NCBI GenBank assembly: GCA_002270565.1
Contig: NQMI01000134.1
Location: forward strand, 65,972-129,971
DNA from: Stenocarpella maydis
Lineage: Eukaryota; Ascomycota; Sordariomycetes; Diaporthales; Diaporthaceae
Direction: 5' to 3'
DNA length: 64,000 nucleotides
The translations under genes were made by a program, and so were the position numbers. The notes beneath the pieces are model-generated. The model was not told the origin of the DNA, did not search any database, and was given only the letters and a program-made list of their open reading frames with translations. Shown here piece by piece: positions 11,794-22,610 of this stretch (its first letter is position 1; every line of letters begins with the position of its first letter).

Positions 11794-14067
11794 TTGAGGG
11801 CCAATCTCCGTAAAGAGGTCTATTGGCCCTTGCCAAAGATCGCTCAGGAGACAGTTGATCCGGCCACCATCACAGGCAATATAGCATCCACACATTTGAA
11901 GGCGAATCTGCTGGCTTTGAACGCAGAACTGGCCAGTGGTGGCTCCGGGAAATTGGTCGATTGCTCCTACCCGGAACAGGCATTCTGGCGCGACATTGTC
12001 GCTCTAGCCAGTCACCTGCGAACCTTGATTCAGCGGAAGGTCATTTCTACTGCTCTACTGCGGCTCAAGCAACTTTGGGGAATCGAGAATGAGATCGAGC
12101 TCAAGGATGATCCACATTTCGCTGTGATCAGCCCAGTCCTGGTGAGTAGTGAAGTTGACGCCCCTGAACCCCCACCTCCCTTTGGGGCATCCATATGGCA
12201 TGCTTTGAAGCTAATAGGGAAGCTACATTTTCAAGATGTTCATCGACTGCGCCCTTTCGTTCCGTACTTACTCGCCAGCGTTGAGCTGCGAAGGAAAATG
12301 GGTTTGTTGCCAATGAAAGTCGATGGACTTGTGACATGGAAAATTTAGGTCCTGTCAACCTGGTTTGGACAAATCCTTCGGCAGCCAGAGGACGCGACTT
12401 TGCTTGCATCTCCCGGCAGAAGTATCGATGACAGCGACTCTATGACAACCCATATTTTCATCATTGGTGCCGGAAGCTTGTGGGTGCATCGTTCAATAGT
12501 AAATATCGTCATTGGTCTAATGATTTACAGTAGGCTCATTACAGCAGCTCGGCTCAAGGGCCTCGGCGTCGAAAGCGTGGTAGCTGACCGGAATGCTAAC
12601 GTAGGTGATAACTGGATGCTTCGATATGATTCCCTGACACTTCACGTGCCAACGTCAAACTGCGAGATGCCTTATCATTGTGAGTCATCACAGAGTATTC
12701 TTGCTAATAATCGAAAAAGTATTGACTGCCAAGGCTATCGGAAGGAACAAAGCCCTCACCGCTTGACCAAATATGAAGCCGCGGAACATATTCGACAATA
12801 CGCCGAAAGGTTCAACATGAACGTTATGTTGTCAGCAACTGTCCAATAGACTACTTACAATGTAGCTAGGAATGAACGGGTATGTAAAGTTGAGACTGCG
12901 GGCCAAGGTGGGACCAAGACGATTAGTTATCTGCAAGCATCTTGTGCAGGCAACTGGTATTGGCTCTGGGACCCCCAACTTGCCGTCGTTCCAAAATAAA
13001 ATTATTTACAGAGGCCTTAGCATTCACTCGACCCAGTACCGTAGTGCACAGCAATTGACTGCAAAGAGTGTCAAGGTATGTGTCAACAGTGGTGTTTCGG
13101 ACGCTGGTCTAGTGACCCCAACGAAACCGATTCTCAGGCCTGTCATCCCTTTTTCTGACCTCGAATGGCTTTCAGTCGGTGGCAGTGATCGACTCGGCAA
13201 ATACGGCATTCAATATCATTCAGGACTGCCATAACGCAGGCCTGGAGACGACGATGGTAGCCAGCTCTCCAACATATGTCTTCCCATACGAATACGTTAT
13301 GGATCCTCACGGCATAAGGGCTTACGATCTGATGCCGGTCGGAGCTGCTGATAAGCTTTTCAACACGTTTTCTCTGGCCCTCGATGGCCAGTTCTCGCAC
13401 GGCTTGTTTGCTCATCTAGCTTCCTTGGAACTGTAGGTGCCACCATTTCTCCGGCCATGACGAGATACCCAGGTATAAAAGGTTTCTAATACGCAAAGCA
13501 GTTACCGGCACCTTGCTCTGTTCAATGCAGGCTTCCCCACCATCAACAGTAGGGACCCGCATGTTGACGTCCAGCACCTTCTAGTTGACCGCGGTGGAGG
13601 GCACTATGTAGACGTCGGGGGCACCAAGCTCATAGCGGATGGTAATGTGACACGTCGCTGTCCGAGGCTATCTCGAACCAGTGGGCTACACCAAGTCAGG
13701 GCTCCGCCTCTCTGATGGAAGCTCCCTCAATGCAGAGGCAGTGATTTGGTGCACAGGATTTGCCAACAAGGATGCTCGTGCAACTGCGGAGCAAGCCCTG
13801 AGGGTGGCCGAGAAGACCGAAAACCCTGACCTGCTTGGCCCAGAGGATATCGCCGCGCGGCTGGACGTGACGTGGGGAGTGGATGCTCAGGGAGAGGTCC
13901 GCGGTATGTGGAAGCGTCACCTGCGCATGGATAATTACTGCGTTATTGGCGGGGTCATCCAGCGCCAGTGCTGGTGGTCACGTCCTCTGGCCCAGCAGAT
14001 CAAGTTGGCGTTGGATGGGAATTCTCCGCCTGCGTATTGGGATACTCCAAACGACGAGGCTGTGTAG
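11794..14067 (+). pseudogene. FAD-dependent (flavin-containing) monooxygenase, multiply disabled
   Basis: The recognisable exons are about 11794-12141, 12236-12479, 12531-12679, 12734-13075, 13176-13432 and 13502-14067, separated by plausible GT-AG introns. Together they cover a whole fungal FMO of about 600 residues. It has an NTF2-like N-terminal half, an FAD-binding start (FIIGAG), VVADRNANVGDNW, LVQATGIGSGTP, the second dinucleotide site, and AVIWCTGFA near the end. Several lesions are visible. One A is missing in the run at 12295-12298. TAG stops lie at 12346-12348 (expected Trp) and 12847-12849. Frame slips occur near 12921-12932 and 13641-13655. The third Gly of the first GxGxxG is Arg, and the Gly of the second site is Asp. 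Several of these changes are G-to-A. The gene ends 98 bp from the convergent MFS gene, its likely former partner. Confidence 0.85.
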
Positions 14068-14165
14068 TTGCCACGGGTGACTGATGAAGATGCGCCTCCC
14101 GTAATGTCCTTTTATTCACAAGAATAACGATGGAGGTCACCCATGGCCCGGACTGTTTCTTGTTA

Positions 14166-15610
14166 TCAAGCTTTGCTCCTCCCATGTACCCAATCTTGGC
14201 TTTGCTCTTCCGAGATACCCTCACTATGGCCGTCTTTATGCTCAACTCCAATTCTCCTTACTACCAACAATGCAGGGAATAAAGCAAGAGCCCAGATACC
14301 AAAGTTGAAGTACGTTCCTCCTACCTTTGCAAATATCGGAAGAGCATTCAGGCCATAACTCAGTGCCTGCCAAGCCGACTCTGTACCACGCAAAAGGGCA
14401 GCGAGACGGATAGTCTCCTGGGGGCTTTTAGAAATTTGGCCAATGAGGTAGAAGGCGAAGTTGTAATTGAGCTGAAACCCGGCGACAAGGAATATGAACG
14501 GGCCAAAAGCCCTTCCGAAGCCTGCATCGGCCCAGTCAAAGATTGGGTCAGTGCGTCGATATTCGGTGACATTGATGGTAAGCCAGATCCACCAAGCACC
14601 CTGGGTGACCATGATGATGGCAAATGCCCACCTGGCTCGCTTCTTGATGGCGATGTGATGCTGGTCCAGCCATGCCCCCAGTAGGTTGGTGGCGATGATC
14701 GCGACGACTCCAGAAAGAAATGACCCCAAAGACCGAGCTCGTACGCTGAACCAAAGAGCGATATACGTGTAGTACACAGCTTCCGAGTACACACCTTGAC
14801 CGATCCAGATTATAAGCAGCAAGAACTTTTTGTTCAGGAATGCACGCGTCGTTGATCTGATTTCTTGCCACGGATTGTCGTAAATCGACAACTCCACAGG
14901 CTTTCCGTCCGACCGCTGGACTTCGGATGGATGGTTGAGAAGCAGGGCCACAAACGGCCCTAGCGCTTGGAGCGCGATGAAAATCAGATAAACCGTGTAC
15001 GACACTTGGCCAGCGGTATTCCGGTCTGTGTTCAATCCCAGGTTTATAGCCCCGCCCAGTATGCGCCCAACGCAGGTCCAAGTGATCCAGTATGCGATCA
15101 TGCGCCCGCGGTTCTTCGGTTCCGGGTACGCAATCGCTATCGCGGCCTCTGAAGCCCAGAATATCCCTGCTGATATGCCACAGAGAGCCGCACCAAGAAT
15201 GACGAGCCAATCCACGCCGTACCGATTATTCAGGTATAACCCGGCGCTGTAAGGGGCGAAACCAATTGTTCCGGTGACGAGGGCTCCCTTAATTCCGACG
15301 TATTTGACGAGAGAGCTGGTGAGCCAGCAGGAGACAATCATGAGACAGAATGTGAGTGCGTTGGCGGTGTTGACGAGGTACGGTGATTGTCCGCCTCCAG
15401 CGCCTAAGCTGTTCATGGCTCCCCAAAGGCCGGGAGCGGCCAGGCTACAGAAACCAAGGATTGTGGCGTTGTAAAAGGGAGTTCGATACCATTTGGCTGG
15501 ATATTCAGCTGACGACTAAAGAATACATGCACGTAGGGCTTCCTACCTGGAGCTCGGGTGCCAGCACTCGTTGTGACATCTTCTGGGGCCTGCTTGTCTG
15601 AGGTTGACAT
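14166..15610 (-). CDS. UNC93-like MFS transporter
   Basis: Major facilitator superfamily membrane protein of the UNC93-like (DUF895) group, 464 residues. Exons are 15547-15610 and 14166-15496; the 50-bp intron (15497-15546) has a GTAGGA donor. Splicing restores the family start AKWYRTPFYNATILGF, followed by PGLWGAMNSLGAGG. Eleven to twelve hydrophobic segments can be counted, with the central cytoplasmic loop around GKPVELSIYDNPW. The start at 15610 is the first ATG in frame; a GTG lies upstream. The substrate is not deducible. It converges on the dead monooxygenase and lies in the same neighbourhood as the CoA ligase and hydratase, so export of a metabolite is possible but unproven. Confidence 0.88.
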
Positions 15611-17108
15611 AGTTGACACAACAGGGACGGATCGGGGCAGTCAGTAACTTGATTTGAGACGTCAGCCACTGCGCTGGTTCAGAATGTCCGCATGGTCATG
15701 CGCCAATGCCACGTGCATTACCAGGGAATACGGCCTTTTGGGGAGGGAGGAAACAAGAGAGCGCCGGGCGGGAATGTCAATATACCATACCACTTCGGAC
15801 GACTCACGCAATCAGGGCCTGCAATTGCATGTCGATCTGGGCATGGCCAAGACAGATAAGAGTTGCGCGTACAATTGGGCTAGCGAATGACGTGCTTCGG
15901 CGGCTCGTTGATATGTAGCAAGGTTCGGACTTGGCGCCCTCAGGCTCGGGGCTATTTTGTGTGCGGTCGTGATGATGGTTGTAGAGGAATTCCACCACAT
16001 CAATTGCCGGAAGTCCTTGGCCACCATCCTGCAAGTAATGCATAAGGTAATCCTGCCCATGTACTCGATCCGAAACCTTTGGTGACATCAGTCGCAATCA
16101 AAATTCAAACAGACGATCAGGTTGTGTATGTAGATATACTAGCCTTGTCTAGGACGCAGAACCTTGAAAGAAAAAAAAACCCTGAAACACTCTAAAGCAA
16201 AGAATGGATGGAGCCAATGTGCCTATTGTATACAAATGCTTGAGACATTCCGACACAAGACTACCTAGTTTCCGGGCGTCCTTTGACCATGTTCGTGGTC
16301 CAAAATGAGGAGCATTTTTTGCTTGAAGGATACGGACACGAAGAGGAATACGGATCTCTGTTGCTGGCCCAAAAATGCTGACTTTCTTTCAGTAGCCTCG
16401 TGGACTCCACTTTGCCTGGGTGACCAGACTTTCAGATTTGTACTACTAGATACTAGTAGCTGGCTGGATTCAATACGGTTGATGGACATGCTTTGTGTCA
16501 AGGACCTCTCAGAATGAAAATTCAACTTATAGATATGTTCCTGATGCATCGCTGGCTCCCGACGTTCCTGATTATGCCTCCGAGGCTATTGTTAACTCTG
16601 GACAAAAACCCGTGCAAGACATGCGTGCCTCTCGTATCGTTTGAGAGTGCTTGCCATGTTCAGTTCCATGGGCTCTCGATGTGAAAAATTTACTCACTCT
16701 GTGATGAATTCAATAAATCCTATATGGTCACGTCCCAATCGAATATATGTTTGTTTCATTATTCTTCTTTTCACCTTGATCAGATGAGAGGCCCAGGGCT
16801 GACAACCTTGGAAGATAAGATTGAAGGTGATTAGATTAGATAAGATTAGATTTTCAGCTTCAGCACAGACCAACTGTGACGCTACCTGAATACACTAGCT
16901 CTGACGACATGGCTCGAGCTGCCGCGCATCTGCGCAGAATCCGAGGCTCTTTTGCCCATTACAATCCGTCCACCACTCCCATTGTTGGCTCTAATTTCCC
17001 ACGACGCCAGTGTGCTCGTCGTCAATCGTTTCATTCTTGGATAGCTTTACTTCCTGCACGCTTATTTTTGATTCCATAACCGTTTCAACACCCCGCCCTG
17101 AATCCGCG
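15611..17108. other. Intergenic, nothing recognised
   Basis: About 1.5 kb between the divergent MFS and SPT8 starts. Only short frames are present. Promoters for both genes must lie here, but no site is assignable. Confidence 0.45.
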
Positions 17109-19229
17109 ATGGACGACTACGAAAATGATCATGACCACGACTCAAACGCGAGCTCCGACGACCAGGAGCAGGATCAGGAGCAGCAGGATGACAACATGAC
17201 TATGGAAGATGCAGATGACATGGATGTCGACGAAGATGATGCATTCAACGAAGAAGACGAGGACCAAGACGAGGGCGACAACGATGGAGATGGGGATCAA
17301 GACGGCGACCAATATCAAGAGCAGGACCAGGATGGCGAGCAAGATGGAGATCAGGATCAAGATCAGGACCAAGAACAAGAGGGCGACGGTGACCAGGAGG
17401 AGGATACGACAACACGAGTCGACAGACCGTCCCATTCGAAATCCAACTCAATAGACACGCCTCTCACACCCAAATTCAGACCGAAGGTCCGACCCGAAGC
17501 AATTACCGCAAGGCTATACGATATCGTGCCGACCATGGCAGCACCTCAAGCGACGTCCATAAACGCCATCGCCATCACCCCCGACCTGCGCTATTGGTTG
17601 ACTGGAGGGTCCGACGGCTACATCCGAAAATACGACGGCCCAGGGACAATCAACGGCAAGCAGCTTTTGACGGTTGCCCAGAGGCACCCGTTCGTAGACA
17701 GCGTCACAAAAGCCGGAATACTCATGTCTTATTGGGAGAATCTTGAGCCAGCCCCGCCGAACCCAAGGGGTGGTGTCAGCGATGCTGACCGCGTTCTGTC
17801 CCCTGTCTACAGTCTGGCAGTCCACCGGGATGCACTGTGGTTGCTGGCTGGCTTGGAGAGCGGCGGGATCAACCTTCACAGCGTGAGACACGACGAGGGT
17901 AAGACCATACACGTACTGCAGGGGCACAAGAATGCCGTATCGGTGTTGCAACTAGCACCGGACGAGAAGAGCGTGCTGAGTGGAAGCTGGGACAAGAACA
18001 TTCTCGACTGGGACCTGAATACTGGTAAGACAATCCGGGACTTCAAGGGCAGCAAAAGTCAAATCTCAGCTATTGAACCGCGGCCCTTGAGTGGTGCACC
18101 GATACCAGCGGAGGCGGCGGAGGAATCGTTCCTGAGCGATACGATGCGTACTAGCACTCGCACAAATGGTTTCTTCAGCAGCGGTCCTGACTCTGGAATA
18201 CCGAACGGCGGGACGCTTCCCAATGGCGATAGCATGGGAGATGGCGAAGGTTCTGATCACGAGTCGCTCTTTGGGAGTCCAGGAGGTTCACTATTTGGCG
18301 ATGGAAACAACAACATGGGCGCTGACAACCCATTCGGTGGCGACAACGACAACGATGGCTACTCACACGCTATGTTGGAACCACTTGATGATGCCCCAAA
18401 CGGGGATGGCGGTGCTACCATGGCAGGAGACTCTATGATGGCCGACGCGACACATGAGACGGCAGAACCCCCACCAGCAGATGCTGCTCCTGCGACCCAA
18501 GACCCAGCACAAGCGCAGTTGGACCAACCACCAGCTTCTGACGCCGGCAGTAACCAACTAAAACCTCAAGACGCCTCACAAGCCGATTCAGCACGACCGT
18601 CAACTGCCCAAACCGACGGTGACTCCAAGCAGCCCTCAATACACTCACCGACACTGGTCTTCAACAACCCGGCCCCAGTACAGTTCGACCCCACGCAGAC
18701 CTCCGACTCGACATTCCTATCCGCATCGATAGACGGCACCATCCAAATCTGGGACCGCCGGGTGCCCGCGCCCCTCGCCCGGATAGGCACCCGCCCTGGC
18801 GTCCCACCGTGGTGCATGGGCGCATGCTGGTCGCCGGACGGCAACACCATCTACGCGGGGCGGCGCAACGGCACGGTCGAGGAGTTCAACATCCACAAGG
18901 CCACGTCCAACTGGCAGCCCGAGCGGACCCTCAAGTTCCCCGCTGGCAGCGGCGCCGTTTCGGCCGTGCGTACCATGGTCAACGGCCGCCACCTCGTCTG
19001 CGCCAGCCACGACATCCTCAGGCTCTACGACTTGCGGGACAACCGGGCCTTTAAGCACGGCGCGGTGCCGTTCCTGATTATCCCCGGGCCCCCTAGGGCG
19101 GGTGTCATCTCGCAGATGTACATCGATCCGACCTCCAGGTTCATGCTTACCGCCGCCGGCACCAGGGGGTGGGAGGGGAGCAGCACCGAAGTTCTCATCG
19201 GGTATGAGATTGGGTGTGTCAACGATTGA
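17109..19229 (+). CDS. SPT8: SAGA complex WD40 subunit Spt8
   Basis: Single-exon gene, 706 residues. Spt8 is the SAGA coactivator subunit that contacts TBP. The first 110 residues are a highly acidic Asp/Glu/Gln low-complexity tract. Then come the Spt8-typical opening AITARLYDIVPTMAAPQATSINAI and a WD40 propeller. Repeats are recognisable at YWLTGGSDGYIRKYD, VLSGSWDKNILDWDLNTGKT, FLSASIDGTIQIWDRR and IYAGRRNGTVEEFNI. The propeller is interrupted, as usual in filamentous fungi, by an acidic/Gln-rich insert (about residues 335-530). The C-terminus has the conserved FLIIPGPPRAGVISQMYIDPTSRFMLTAAGTRGWEG region. I chose the start at 17109 because it is the ATG directly before the acidic tract; the frame is open upstream without Met evidence. 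Confidence 0.95.
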   Translation: MDDYENDHDHDSNASSDDQEQDQEQQDDNMTMEDADDMDVDEDDAFNEEDEDQDEGDNDGDGDQDGDQYQEQDQDGEQDGDQDQDQDQEQEGDGDQEEDTTTRVDRPSHSKSNSIDTPLTPKFRPKVRPEAITARLYDIVPTMAAPQATSINAIAITPDLRYWLTGGSDGYIRKYDGPGTINGKQLLTVAQRHPFVDSVTKAGILMSYWENLEPAPPNPRGGVSDADRVLSPVYSLAVHRDALWLLAGLESGGINLHSVRHDEGKTIHVLQGHKNAVSVLQLAPDEKSVLSGSWDKNILDWDLNTGKTIRDFKGSKSQISAIEPRPLSGAPIPAEAAEESFLSDTMRTSTRTNGFFSSGPDSGIPNGGTLPNGDSMGDGEGSDHESLFGSPGGSLFGDGNNNMGADNPFGGDNDNDGYSHAMLEPLDDAPNGDGGATMAGDSMMADATHETAEPPPADAAPATQDPAQAQLDQPPASDAGSNQLKPQDASQADSARPSTAQTDGDSKQPSIHSPTLVFNNPAPVQFDPTQTSDSTFLSASIDGTIQIWDRRVPAPLARIGTRPGVPPWCMGACWSPDGNTIYAGRRNGTVEEFNIHKATSNWQPERTLKFPAGSGAVSAVRTMVNGRHLVCASHDILRLYDLRDNRAFKHGAVPFLIIPGPPRAGVISQMYIDPTSRFMLTAAGTRGWEGSSTEVLIGYEIGCVND

Positions 19230-21107
19230 TCTGCTCATCTTTTAAACAGTGGTTTTGCATAATTAGCTATCAGCGCGGGCCCTGAGATAACCCTGGTGTT
19301 GGCCTCGTGGACCATCACTTATTCACAAATAGTTGTGGTCTCTTCTGGTCTTTTGGGTTTTGGTTTCAAAAAGGCGTTTGATAACAAAAAGAACGCCGTG
19401 TTGGGTTATTTTAGACTTTCGAAGCGGGGCTTATATGGGCCCGCTACAGCGTCGTGGTCGGGGACGGCGCTACATTGTCTCATTTTCGGCGGCAATACCC
19501 CTTTTATTATTATGCCTACATAGTGTTTCTGTTGGAAAAGACCAACTTTATCAACATATCATTGTCAAGCATGCTCATTTACTGTGACCTAGTTCCTCTT
19601 GAATTGGGGATGGCTTTGCGTCTTTAGCTCCTAGACTGGTTAACAAACAGGTAATTTGGCAATTCAGGTATAGTTCGGCTTTATCATTTTGAACAAGTCC
19701 TCCGACGGTTCGTCATGCTCAGGAGCCCGCCAAGACACTACCACAAGTACAAGACACGGACGCCCTACAGACTCTACCAGACCATGGTCCTCTCAACGAC
19801 GACTCCATCCTGTTCATGAACCAAATAGTTGCCGGCGCTAAGCTATTCGCAGAAGAGACGCAGGCTATCTGGGCAGTGGCCTACTAGGACAAGGCGCTCA
19901 AGCTACCCTCTGTCCCTGAGAGGGAGAGCGACATTGCGCACATGATCGCCTGGAACAGGCGGCGTTATCTTTCAAACGGCAAGCTGGGGCATTTCGCTGC
20001 CTTTGACAGCGTCCCGTACGTAGATAGGCTCCTAGACGAGGTGGGGCTCACGGCACATCGGAAAAAGGGCTGGCTGGGGAACATGTTCTTGCCCATTATT
20101 CCATCTGACCTGGGGAAAGTGTGGGAGGAGTACCTCGCGAAGCGAGCCAAACAGTAGGCTACAACCACTTGGAACCGAAGTTACGACTCCCTCTATTCTG
20201 TAAACGGCAGGATGGCTCGCAATGACTCAAGTACTAGAGTGACAGTATTTCCGGTCCGAAAAGTGGGGGCGGGGAAGATAATTCAGCTTTTGTCCTCAAA
20301 CAACACGCTCCAGTCTCTCATTTGAATGTTGTGAATCGGTGACGATGCAGAGAAATGCCGCAGATAGGAATGCTGCCGACGAGAGGAGTCAGCAGACAGA
20401 GTTCTACACATTTTGGCTGCTGCGCCTTGGACATTTGCCAATCAATTGTTGTCGATCCTGTTGTTGGTTGGTACCTAGGGCAGGGGCATGGGAGAAGGCT
20501 GAATAGATGTGCGAGGAATAGCCAACTGCATACGGCGCAGTTCATTGTGGGGCCCAGAGCCACCTCGCACTTTTCCGGTGCGCATTTTAGCCAGCAATTC
20601 GCGTACTTTTATTTCTTTAGTGAGTCAAGGGATTCGAAATAGCAACCCTTCCCCGTCACAGCGGGCCTGCCGTCGCAAGTTGGGGGTAGGTGGGCGCTTA
20701 CACCAGATCCTTCTCACCGGCTTCGACACCTATCGAAAGGAAAGCACTGTGCCTTAGTGGGAAGTCGAGCACCGGGTACAAGATGCTACTAGACGAGGAG
20801 CCTGAAACTTCCTACCCCTAAAGGAGCTTTGCACCTTCATCTAGCTACAGACGAACGTTCGTGTTGGGGTCTGAAGCGACTGGAACAACACCAGCAATAA
20901 TATTAGAAGCAATGCGATGTGTTGCCACAAGCCTTATTAGTCCATCAACATGATCCCCCACGGTGCCTTGTCTGCTGTCAAGCTTTGCTGCCATCCACAA
21001 CCTCATTCTTGTCTGCATCTGTCTTTCTCTGGCATATAACCCCGTGGTGTCTCTGCGTGGTCATCAACCGCGTTTTCCATACTGAGTTTCCGCCCACAAC
21101 GTCCACC
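19230..21107. other. Intergenic with one gene relic
   Basis: 1.9 kb with no complete gene. It holds the monooxygenase relic annotated at 19725-20157; the remaining parts show nothing recognisable. Confidence 0.5.
19725..20157 (+). pseudogene. C-terminal relic of a flavin monooxygenase
   Basis: An isolated 3' piece of an FAD-dependent monooxygenase. Recognisable parts are RTPYRLYQTM, then after a 1-nt slip DDSILFMNQIVAGAKLF and QAIWAVAY. The last of these runs into an in-frame TAG at 19887-19889 where the family has an aromatic residue. The frame reopens through AWNRRRYL, SVPYVDRLLDEVGL and PSDLGKVWEEYLAKR to a normal-looking stop at 20157. No N-terminal FAD/NADPH domains are present upstream. 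It is not a direct duplicate of the pseudogene at 11.8-14.1 kb. Confidence 0.6.
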
Positions 21108-22610
21108 ATGGCTACCGTAGCATCGAGGAGATCATCGGCCGAGGAAATCATGGAGCTTTCCCAGGCACCGGCAGCTATGCCGCCGCCTGGAGTTACGCCG
21201 GATTTTGACAGCCCAGACAACTACAAGCACGAGAATATTATCATGCATTCTGTTGTGCTTTCATTCACGACGCTGGCTGTTCTAGTTCGCCTATACACTC
21301 GTGCTGTAGTCAAGAAGGCCTTCGGTCTAGATGACTGCAAGTTCCATCCTATTATCCCGTCACATCAAATTCACATCGTTGAAGCCCGCATACTAATCAT
21401 TTGTAGGGTTTGCACTTTTGTCATGGGTATATCTGCTAGTTATCCGGAATAATTCGTGCCTCGCTAATTTGATCAAGGCTCTTGCCCTCGAGTTCTCCAT
21501 CATCATGGCATACGGTACGGTGTCCCATCCTGCCGTGCGTTAACGACTTGGGGCTTCGGCATGCATATCTACGACATCCGGGCATCCCAGATAATCAACA
21601 CCCTCAAGGTATTTCATCCGACCAATTCTGACTGTCAATGTGGTCTGTGTACTTGCGCGTCGTCCATATTGGCTCACCGCCTCCCAGAAGTCCTACTTCC
21701 CTCTGATCTTGTCCATCAAGCTTTGCATCCTCCCCGGCTACCTGAGAATGTTCAAGACAGACCGCGGGACGAAATGGGCCATTTGGTTCGGTCTTGCGGC
21801 CCGGTCCACATTCTACCTTGTTACATTCTTCATGGACGTGTTCCGCTGCAAGCCTGTCGCGGCGGCATGGAACCCGACCATCAAGGGGACGTGCCTGAGC
21901 TACGCTGCATTCCTGTGGGCCACGGGTGTTTTAAACGTGGTTTCTGACTTCTACCTCTTGCTTCTCCCGTTGCCTATTATTTTCAAAATGCACATGCCTA
22001 TAGCTCGACGCCTGAGGATAGCTTCGATCTTCGGTCTCGGCACATTGTAGGTCCCATCCCACCTCCCTTAACATATAGCAAGGTCACTGGCTGGTAATCC
22101 TCTGACGCTCACATGCTCGCAGTACTTGCATTGCCAGTATCATGCGGTTTGTGATGTCGATTGAGTATGCGAAGGACCCTGATCAGACCTACGTGGCTGC
22201 CAGGGTACTCTATTGGACGTAAGTCCATAGTCATATCAGTGGGCTTCACTTACCCTACTAATCCAATATTATCTCCCGTCTGTTCGGTGTGATCTAACTA
22301 CTCTACCTAAAGCATCCTCGAAGCCAACATTGGCCTCATCTGCGGCTGCGCTACCGCCTTTCCTGCCTTTTTTGACGCCTCTGCCCCAAGGTCCTTTGGC
22401 TCCCTGGTCGGAAGTCTTCTGGCTAGAGCCTCGGCATCTCAGGTCAACATTCCCTCACTACCCAGAAGCAACAAGGATTGTGAAGGAAGCCCGCGGTTGA
22501 GCGATGAAGCCAGTCAAACCTGTGGAAAGGCTAGGTGGGGCAATCTGTCGCGACCGAGCAAGCAGAATTTCCACAATCAGAGAGAAGTAGAGCGCAACTT
22601 GGGCGTATGA
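21108..22610 (+). CDS. Rhodopsin-domain (PTH11/SAT4-like) membrane protein
   Basis: Integral membrane protein of the fungal rhodopsin-domain family. Exon 1 (21108-21336) ends in the family DD(W) motif. The next intron (21337-21406) has a GCAAGT donor and TAG acceptor, a GC-AG intron that restores the Trp. Later exons are unambiguous: up to 21608 (FGMHIYDIRASQIINTL), 21688-22046, 22123-22218 and 22313-22610. They give KLCIL, FRCKPVAAAWNP, WATGVLNVVSDFYLLLLPLP and the last helix ILEANIGLICGC. Between 21407 and 21553 two frames must be joined but no AG acceptor exists. Either a 38-bp intron ends in GG, or an indel is present and the gene is damaged. At least six membrane segments are visible. 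The ligand is unknown. Confidence 0.72.

Noticed and set aside
13433..13435. A third in-frame stop in the FMO pseudogene
   Set aside because: The TAG is better explained as part of an intron (13433-13501) whose removal joins the conserved blocks.
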